Source of the DNA: Roseiarcus sp963753135
GTDB taxonomy: Bacteria; Pseudomonadota; Alphaproteobacteria; Rhizobiales; Beijerinckiaceae
Assembly: GCA_963753135.1 (NCBI GenBank)
Contig: CAVWBA010000028.1
Location: forward strand, 45,454-109,453
Length of the DNA: 64,000 nt
Reading direction: 5' to 3'
The position numbers and the translations under genes were made by a program. Under the pieces are notes generated by a model. That model did no database searches. It had not been told where the DNA came from and was given only the letters and a program-made list of their open reading frames with translations. Shown in pieces: positions 58,463-64,000 of the stretch (its first letter is position 1; the number at the start of each line of letters is the position of its first letter).

Positions 58463-59467
58463 TCAAGAGACAGTCCGGTAACGACGGATCAGCAAATAGA
58501 CGACACCCGCCGCGAGCAGGCAGAAAATCGAGGCGTACACTGTTCCGTAGTCCGAGTCGCTGAACGGCAGGCCTTTGGTGTTCATGCCGAAATAACCGGT
58601 CACGAAGGCCGGAGGCAGCAGCACGGTTGTCACGACCGTGAGCGCGAAAAGGTTGCGATTGGTCGCCGTCGCAAGCTGCGCCGCCATTTCCTCCTGTAGA
58701 AGCCGCGCGCGATCGGCCTGCAGATGGAGGTCGGCCGCGAAAGCGTCGACCCGCTGCCGGACCCTCGAGCCGAGGTCGCGATACGTCTGAAGGACGCTCT
58801 CTCCGCGGTTTTGTTCGAGTTGCACCAGCACGCTATGAGCGGCTTGAACCATTCGCTCCTGGCGAGAAATGCCTCTTCGCAACCGCAACAGAGCCGCGCT
58901 TTCGTCGCTCACGGCTTCGGACAAAACGCGGTCTTCGATACGATCCAGTTCGCTGGCGGTCTCTTGCGCGGCCTCGCCGATCGAGTTTGCGGCGGCGATA
59001 AGCAGGCGTTCGAACAGCGCCGCGCTATCCTCGAAGGTTGCGCCCTTTTCCGCCTGGTCTTTAACCGCCATAGCGGAGCGCGCTGCGTGGTGGCGCGCCG
59101 TCAGGAGGAACTGCGGCCACAAGGCGAAACGCAGATCCGTCGCCTCCATTCCCGCCGTTTGGTCTTCGTGCCGGAGGTCGTGGAGTGTTCCCCACAGGGC
59201 CTCCCCAGCCCAGTGCAGCCTCGGATGGCGATCTTTGGATAGAAACACCTCGCGGGCCTCGGGAGTGAGGGCATCCTGCCCGGCGATCCACTCGCGCGTC
59301 CGCGCGTTTCCCAAGATCAAGTGCACCCAAACGAATCGCCGCCCATGCATGAGGTCGATCGACGAACCGCCGCTAAGCAGGCGTCCGCGCCTGTCTTCGC
59401 CAAATTCGAACGCCCACACCACCCCCGGCCCTACGTCGGCCAAGTCGATTCGCGCCGGTACACTCAT
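58463..59467 (-). CDS. CorA/ZntB-family divalent cation transporter
   Basis: A 334-residue member of the CorA/ZntB superfamily. The N-terminal cytoplasmic domain includes RRFVWVHLILGNARTREWIA, and a long stalk helix follows. The two C-terminal membrane helices carry the family signature in FVTGYFGMNTKGLPFSDSD (residues ~290-308). The extended GMNTKG-P loop resembles ZntB-like members, so zinc efflux or uptake is as likely as magnesium. It is followed upstream by a second CorA-family gene on the same strand. Confidence 0.88.
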   Translation of the reverse strand: MSVPARIDLADVGPGVVWAFEFGEDRRGRLLSGGSSIDLMHGRRFVWVHLILGNARTREWIAGQDALTPEAREVFLSKDRHPRLHWAGEALWGTLHDLRHEDQTAGMEATDLRFALWPQFLLTARHHAARSAMAVKDQAEKGATFEDSAALFERLLIAAANSIGEAAQETASELDRIEDRVLSEAVSDESAALLRLRRGISRQERMVQAAHSVLVQLEQNRGESVLQTYRDLGSRVRQRVDAFAADLHLQADRARLLQEEMAAQLATATNRNLFALTVVTTVLLPPAFVTGYFGMNTKGLPFSDSDYGTVYASIFCLLAAGVVYLLIRRYRTVS

Positions 59468-59568
59468 CTCGCCCCACCTTGTGAACCGCGATTTTTAGAC
59501 TCCCTGGATGAAGGGAGCGTGTCAGACGCGCTCAAAAAAGGTTGTCGGCAGTAGGAAGCGCGCACGCC

Positions 59569-60600
59569 TCACAGCCACTTCTTCCACCGGAAGAAGACGT
59601 AGGGTCCCACTGCGACCAGCACCATAAGAACGAGCGCGGCCGGATAGCCCCATGGCCATTCAAGCTCCGGCATGACCTTGAAATTCATTCCATAGATCGA
59701 GGCGATCATCGTCGGAGGCATGAAGATGACAGCCAGCACGGAAAACAGCTTGATGATGTCGTTTTGCGCGAGGTTGATGAAGCCGAGGGTCGCGTCGAGG
59801 AGGAACTGCACCTTTTGAGCCTTGAAACTCGCGTCCTGCTCGAGCGACTGGAGGTCGCGCAAAGCCGATTTCGTTGCCTCTCGCACTGGCTTCGGGGCGT
59901 CCGCGGAGCGGCCCTCCGACATCAGAAAGAGCAGAAGCCGTTCAAGCTCGACCAAGCTCTCGCGCAGGTTCGAGATCTTCTCGTCTTGCCTGCCGAGCGC
60001 GTCGAGGGTTTCGGAATAGATCCTGCTGCGTGCGCCCTGGTCGACGCCCCTCGCCCGAAACGCCCGGCTCGCGATGGAATCGAGCTCGACGCCGACCTTG
60101 TTCAGCGCCCGGGCGGAGCGATCGACAATGGCGTTGATAAGACCGACCGCCACTGCATCGGGATGCAGCGCCTGCGTCGGAATTTTGCCCAGCCTCTGAC
60201 CGAAGAGCTCGAAGGCTTCTCCGGGATCGTAGCGGACGGTGACGAGCGCTTTCGGACCAAGGATGAAGGTGACGCCGGCGACGTCCGGCGTATTCTCGGC
60301 CTCGCTGACGACGCTGGCGTGCAGGTAGCGAACGCCATTTTCGGCGTAATACGATTCAGAGGGTTCGGCAAAATCTGGATCGGAGCGCGACGGCACTTTG
60401 CAGCCAAGATAGCGCTCGACCCTCTGGTCCTCATCCGAGGTCGGCTCGACCATGTCGATCCAGATCGCCCCAGGCGGAATTGGCTCAACGGGGTCAAGAA
60501 TCTTCCGCTCGAGCCCGACGTCGGTCGCCGACCCCGCAACGGGGTTGGTTTTGACGGGATAGTGGACAATCAGCACGGTTTCGACCTCTGCTTCAGCCAA
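59569..60600 (-). CDS. corA: CorA-type magnesium/cobalt transporter
   Basis: A 343-residue pentameric Mg/Co channel. Cytoplasmic domain with GAIWIDMVEPTSDEDQRVER, a stalk of SLVELERLLLFLMSEGR and DATLGFINLAQNDIIKLFSV, then TM1 ending in the selectivity motif IYGMNFKVMPELEWPWGYP (residues ~295-313). TM2 and a basic end RWKKWL follow. Closer to classical CorA than the neighbouring paralogue. The two genes are about 100 bases apart in the same orientation. Confidence 0.92.
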   Translation of the reverse strand: MAEAEVETVLIVHYPVKTNPVAGSATDVGLERKILDPVEPIPPGAIWIDMVEPTSDEDQRVERYLGCKVPSRSDPDFAEPSESYYAENGVRYLHASVVSEAENTPDVAGVTFILGPKALVTVRYDPGEAFELFGQRLGKIPTQALHPDAVAVGLINAIVDRSARALNKVGVELDSIASRAFRARGVDQGARSRIYSETLDALGRQDEKISNLRESLVELERLLLFLMSEGRSADAPKPVREATKSALRDLQSLEQDASFKAQKVQFLLDATLGFINLAQNDIIKLFSVLAVIFMPPTMIASIYGMNFKVMPELEWPWGYPAALVLMVLVAVGPYVFFRWKKWL

Positions 60601-61242
60601 AGCGCTCCCGAGGAATTACATGAATTCTCATCGGTTTGCCTGTCGCCAGCCTGCGCGATGAGCGACCTGTCGGGGCGCTGGAGCCGGGGCGCGCATTTCG
60701 TGACGCGCTTGAGTGTTTTCAGGTGCTTAGGTGTCATTCTGCGCAACTCGATCGACCTGCCGCCGCGCTTCGACGGCGCGCCGAGATTTCGAGATCCAAG
60801 CACATTTTTCGTAAGGACTGCGAAAGTAAGGTGACGCCGGATTCTTCGTCTGAATATCGTTTTTGCCCAAATGCTTGACTTTATATACTAATTGATTGAG
60901 ATAGCATTATCTCGTATCTTATTGTTATAATTACACAATTTTCTAAAGAGACCTAGAGCAGCGATCAACGGCTGAACGGCGCATGGCAACGTCGGCAACG
61001 CCCCAGATAGCCGCTCATCATATTGATATTGTTGAGATAACCGCTGATAGTGAGAACAAATAGAGAACAAAAGCTTGCGCTTTGACGCCGATCGCGGCAT
61101 AGTGAGCTAAGTTCGAGACCCGCGCCCGGAAGGGGCTCCGCTCTCGTTTCCACCAATCTTCCTGCCCGCCAGAGCTCAATCGCGCCCTGCTAGAGGCGTC
61201 GTTCGACTGCGCGGGCCATCTCTACACTTCCTTGAGGCGCTC
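60601..61242. other. AT-rich regulatory region upstream of the packaging module
   Basis: No convincing gene in ~640 bases. From about 60865 to 61075 the sequence is distinctly AT-rich. It contains a perfect dyad GAGATA-GCAT-TATCTC (60898-60913), a further TTGAGATAA at 61033, and a LexA-like GAAC-N7-GAAC box (61054-61068). This looks like a control region for the phage-like genes to its right. Confidence 0.6.
61054..61068. promoter_or_regulatory. LexA-type SOS box (GAAC-N7-GAAC)
   Basis: AGAACAAATAGAGAACA matches exactly the direct-repeat operator known for alphaproteobacterial LexA (GAACN7GAAC). It lies about 175 bases upstream of the small-terminase gene, in an otherwise gene-free AT-rich stretch. 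Damage-regulated expression of the packaging module is inferred. Confidence 0.6.
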
Positions 61243-61674
61243 ATGACCGAGGCGAATGCACCGACCCGACCGAAACGGGCGAGATCGCCCCGCGCCCAGC
61301 GGATTCTGGCCTCGGTCATTGCCGGCGCTGGTGTCAATGAGATCGGCGCTGCGGAACGGCTGACCCGGAAGCGAACTGAAAACATTCTACGTCAAGAACT
61401 GCGCAACCGCTGGGTCGCGCCGGCCGAAGACTTCGCCCGGCTGCAGATCGCCCGGCTCGAGCAGATGCTCCTGAAGCTTCTCGACCGGCTCCAAAACGGC
61501 GACCTCAAGGCGATCGACCGCGCAATCAGGATCGTCGACCGGCTCGACCGCTATCACGGATTTACGAAGGCGAAGCGCATGCCCGAACAGTACGGGGAGG
61601 AGGAGCGCGCACGGCTTTTCAAGAAGATCAACGACGTCGTTGCGCGCCTCCAACCGGAAAAGCCCGCCGAATGA
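61243..61674 (+). CDS. Small terminase-like protein
   Basis: A 143-residue helical, basic protein immediately upstream of a large terminase. The N-terminal part reads as an HTH-like unit (RILASVIAGAGVNEIGAAER, LTRKRTENILRQELRNRWVA). A long helical segment follows, with QIARLEQMLLKLLDRLQNGD and IDRAIRIVDRLDRYHGFTKA (residues ~60-110). This matches the small-terminase or DNA-recognition position in phage and gene-transfer-agent clusters. The stop overlaps the next ATG (ATGA). Assignment rests on context and general architecture. Confidence 0.7.
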   Translation: MTEANAPTRPKRARSPRAQRILASVIAGAGVNEIGAAERLTRKRTENILRQELRNRWVAPAEDFARLQIARLEQMLLKLLDRLQNGDLKAIDRAIRIVDRLDRYHGFTKAKRMPEQYGEEERARLFKKINDVVARLQPEKPAE

Positions 61675-61812
61675 GTGACGAGATGGCTGAGCCGGTCCGG
61701 GCGCGGCGCGCCCGACCTGCGCGCCCCCGTCCTCGCTCGAACGAGCGGGTCAAGCGCATGGCTGATCTCTTGGAGCTCAATTTCGACACGTGCGTGCGGA
61801 TTGCTCGAGGAA

Positions 61813-63099
61813 ATGACGCCCCGCGAATGCGCGCAATTGTTCCATGATTGGACCTTTTGGGCGCGCGACGACCAAGCCCCGCCGCCCGGCGACTGGATCA
61901 TCTGGCTCATCCTCGCCGGACGCGGCGCCGGCAAGACGCGGGCCGGCGCCGAGGCGGTGCGCAGGTGGGTGGAGACTTACCCGATCGTCAACCTGATCGG
62001 CGCAACCCTCGCCGACGCCCGCGACATCATGGTGAGAGGCGAGTCCGGCATTCTCGCCTGCTGCCGGCGCGACGAGCGGCCCGAGTTTCACGCCACGGAC
62101 CTCAGGCTCGAATGGCCGAACGGCGCCGTGAGCGCGCTGTTCTCCGCCGAGGAGCCCGATCGGCTTCGCGGCAAGCAGCACATGAAACTGTGGTGCGACG
62201 AGCTCGCCGCCTGGCGCCAGCCCGACGCCTTCGATCAGGCGATGCTCGGCTTAAGGCTAGGAGACAAGCCGCAGGCGATCGTCACCACCACGCCTCGCCC
62301 GAGCAAGATCATCAAAGCGCTCGCCGCAGGCAAGGACACGATCGTCACCCGCGGCTCGACCTTCGACAATAAGGCGCATCTGGCGCGCGCGTTCTTCGAA
62401 CGGATCACGGCGCGCTACAGGGGGCGCGCCATCGGCCGACAAGAGCTGTTAGCCGAAATCGTCGAGGAGGCGCCGGGGGCTTTGTGGACGCGCGCGCTCA
62501 TCGAGCGCCAGCGCGTCGCGCCGGAAGCGGCGCCGAAGGAATTCGCCGAAATCGTGATCGCCGTCGATCCGCCGGCCCGCTCGGGCTCGAAGTCTGACGA
62601 ATGCGGACTCGTCGTCGCGGCGAAAGCCGAAAACGGCCTCTTCTATGTGCTCGCCGACCTCACCAGCCAGGGCGAGACGCCGGGCGCGTGGGGCGGTCGG
62701 GTCGGCGCAGCTTTTCGGGGCTTCAAGGCGAACAGGGTCGTGGCCGAGATCAACAACGGCGGCGACATGGTCGCCGAGGTCCTCCGCCAGAGCGAGCCCA
62801 ACCTGCCGGTGCGCGCGGTCCACGCGACGCGCGGAAAATTTCTGCGGGCGGAACCGATCGCCGCCGCTTACGAGCGCGGGCTCGTGTTCCATATTGGGGC
62901 ATTCGCGAAGCTCGAGGATCAGCTCTGCGCGCTGACGCCCGATTTCGATCGCCGCGCCATGGGCTTCTCGCCCGACCGCGCCGACGCCCTGGTTTGGGCG
63001 CTCGCCGACCTGCTCGGTGTCGGGCGCGGGAGCGCGGGGGGGATGATGGAGTATTGGATGAGAGACGGTCGCAACCCCGGGGACCAAAAGACGGGATAG
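61813..63099 (+). CDS. Phage/GTA-type terminase large subunit
   Basis: DNA-packaging motor: an N-terminal ATPase that drives DNA into the prohead and a C-terminal RNase H-like nuclease. Walker A is LAGRGAGKTRAGAEAVRRW (~residue 33 from this start) and Walker B KLWCDELAAW. The nuclease region shows VIAVDPPARSGSKSDECG and RVVAEINNGGDMVAEVL, then SPDRADALVWALADLLG. An alternative 5' end is the ATG at 61671, overlapping the small-terminase stop. It reads MSDEMAEPVRARRARPAR and is one base out of register, so a frameshift near 61795 may again be present. Confidence 0.88.
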   Translation: MTPRECAQLFHDWTFWARDDQAPPPGDWIIWLILAGRGAGKTRAGAEAVRRWVETYPIVNLIGATLADARDIMVRGESGILACCRRDERPEFHATDLRLEWPNGAVSALFSAEEPDRLRGKQHMKLWCDELAAWRQPDAFDQAMLGLRLGDKPQAIVTTTPRPSKIIKALAAGKDTIVTRGSTFDNKAHLARAFFERITARYRGRAIGRQELLAEIVEEAPGALWTRALIERQRVAPEAAPKEFAEIVIAVDPPARSGSKSDECGLVVAAKAENGLFYVLADLTSQGETPGAWGGRVGAAFRGFKANRVVAEINNGGDMVAEVLRQSEPNLPVRAVHATRGKFLRAEPIAAAYERGLVFHIGAFAKLEDQLCALTPDFDRRAMGFSPDRADALVWALADLLGVGRGSAGGMMEYWMRDGRNPGDQKTG

Positions 63100-63111
63100 C
63101 CAGCTCAGCCG

Positions 63112-63450
63112 CTACCGCCGCGGCGGCAACTCGCCGCCAGACACGGCGTGCAGGGTCGCGCCGAGCTTGCGGTTGAACTCCTCGGCCTCGAACTGGGCGT
63201 TGACGGCTTCCGTCTTGTCCTCGCGGGGCTGCGGACACTGGGCGTCGGCGCCCGCCGCGCCCGACCGCTCGAGTCTCGCCTTGAATGCGCTTTCGAGCTC
63301 GACCCGGCTGCGCTCGGCGGCGAACACGTCGGTGATCCAGACATCGGCGCCGCTTTTCGACGAGGCGACGCAGAAGGTCCAACGCGGCTGAGCGTGAGCC
63401 ATCGCCGGGACGAAAGCGGCAATAGCAGCCAACCCAATCGCGCGTCGCAC
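63112..63450 (-). CDS. Small exported hypothetical protein, opposite strand inside the packaging module
   Basis: 112 residues from a GTG at 63450 with a GAGG site five bases upstream. A clear signal peptide is present: MRRAIGLAAIAAFVPAMAHA, cut before QPRWTFC. The mature part has two cysteines (FCVAS, AQCPQ) that could form a disulfide, a strand VWITDVFAAE, and a helical end (AVNAQFEAEEFNRKLGATLH). No family recognised. It runs against the terminase and portal genes that flank it, as phage 'moron' genes do. Confidence 0.65.
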   Translation of the reverse strand: MRRAIGLAAIAAFVPAMAHAQPRWTFCVASSKSGADVWITDVFAAERSRVELESAFKARLERSGAAGADAQCPQPREDKTEAVNAQFEAEEFNRKLGATLHAVSGGELPPRR

Positions 63451-63589
63451 ATCATCCTCAGAATTCGGACCGTTTCGCGGACCGCTGTCCCGAAGGGAGG
63501 CCAAGCGCCCTCAGGCGCCGCGCCCAACGATCGCGAACTTTACCCAGCGTTTAACCCCATCAACGTCATTTCGCCAAGGAACCGATCCC

Positions 63590-64000
63590 ATGTCGGACGC
63601 CCTCAGACGGCCCCTGCCCCCAAGCGTTTTCGCCCGCCTCGCCGATGCGGCGCACTATGTGATCACTGGAGTGTCGCCGGACACCTGGTTCGGACCGCTG
63701 CAGCCGCTCGCGCCGATGGCGCCGCCCGAGGTCAAGGGGCGGCGGTGGGACTATCCGTTCGGCGCCAACCTCAACTACATCCCGCGCGCCGACGACGGCG
63801 TCTCGTTCGCAGAGCTTCGCGGGCTCGCCGACGCCTTGCCGCTCCTGCGCTCGGTGATCGAGACCCGCAAGGACCAGATCGCCGCGCAGAGTTACGCCGT
63901 CCGCCCGCGCGACCGAAAGAACTCGCCCGCGACCGCGCAGGCGATCGACGCTGTGACGCGCTTCCTCGCCCGGCCCGACCGCCGGCATTCGTTCGCCGAT
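63590..64000 (+). CDS. Phage portal protein (5' part; runs off the window)
   Basis: The visible 137 residues start MSDALRRPLPPSVFARLADA after an AAGGA site. They continue with RRWDYPFGANLNYIPRADDG and ALPLLRSVIETRKDQIAAQS and a VRPRDR-type strand. The (L)R-x-VIETRKDQI phrase with the preceding YPFGANLNYIPR block is typical of portal proteins in a group of alphaproteobacterial prophages. Position after the terminase agrees. The portal would form the dodecameric DNA channel of the capsid. The 3' part lies outside. Confidence 0.75.
   Translation, partial: MSDALRRPLPPSVFARLADAAHYVITGVSPDTWFGPLQPLAPMAPPEVKGRRWDYPFGANLNYIPRADDGVSFAELRGLADALPLLRSVIETRKDQIAAQSYAVRPRDRKNSPATAQAIDAVTRFLARPDRRHSFAD

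Noticed and set aside
60888..61100. Small minus-strand open frame in the AT-rich region
   Set aside because: No ribosome site or family signal. It overlaps the LexA-like box and dyads, which better explain the sequence.
61243..64000. Identification as the classical Rhodobacter-type gene transfer agent
   Set aside because: The terminase is compatible, but the portal N-terminus does not resemble that family and the capsid and tail genes are out of view, so only 'phage or GTA-like' is supported.

Overview
The window looks like a chromosomal segment of a GC-rich alphaproteobacterium of the order Hyphomicrobiales (Rhizobiales). The supporting signs are the 14-gene nuo operon with nuoC and nuoD separate, the tig-clpP-clpX-lon-hupB block, a phosphatidylcholine synthase, sdhE-mfd, and a GAAC-N7-GAAC LexA-type box. 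A PEP-CTERM protein and several multicopper-oxidase and xanthine-dehydrogenase genes would suit a Beijerinckiaceae/Methylocystaceae-like lineage, but the genus cannot be fixed from this sequence alone.

Layout. Positions 1-9.5 kb: a truncated RND exporter, tRNA-Cys, a laminin-B-like PEP-CTERM protein, pcs, a UbiH-type hydroxylase, a CLC chloride channel and a TetR regulator. 9.5-14 kb: a TetR-facing isochorismatase/AbrB-like operon, a MatB-type acyl-CoA ligase and a class II aldolase homologue lacking its metal ligands. 14-19 kb: xdhABC. 19-27 kb: thrS, a flavin-binding protein, acylphosphatase, two small genes, mfd and sdhE. 27-48 kb: a minus-strand block running nuoA to nuoN and on into birA, rnj, mce, an EamA exporter and ycaQ. 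The block carries a pentapeptide-repeat gene and a DUF3291 gene between nuoF and nuoG. 48-57 kb: tRNA-Asp, a COG3904-like secreted protein, tRNA-Val, hupB, lon, clpX, clpP, tig and tRNA-Leu. 57-60.6 kb: a copper-site-less multicopper oxidase relic and two CorA-family transporters. 61-64 kb: the start of a phage or gene-transfer-agent packaging module (small terminase, large terminase, portal), with a LexA-like box upstream and an opposing gene for a small exported protein inside it. The module runs off the right edge.

How the genes work together. Three functional blocks dominate: respiratory complex I; ATP-dependent proteolysis and folding (trigger factor, ClpXP, Lon, with HU); and purine or N-heterocycle oxidation (XdhABC). 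The phage-like block is the only clearly mobile part.

Quality caveat. At least eleven genes between about 9.9 and 36.6 kb (isochorismatase, AbrB, a small membrane protein, xdhA, acylphosphatase, mfd, ycaQ, eamA, rnj, birA, nuoM, nuoL) are each broken by one or more single-base frameshifts. Conceptually repairing them restores full-length family members. Most look like one-base insertions. Many of these genes are normally important for growth, so sequencing or assembly error is the simplest explanation. All other large genes, including everything from 37.5 to 56.6 kb, are intact. No CRISPR array, rRNA gene or complete insertion sequence was seen.
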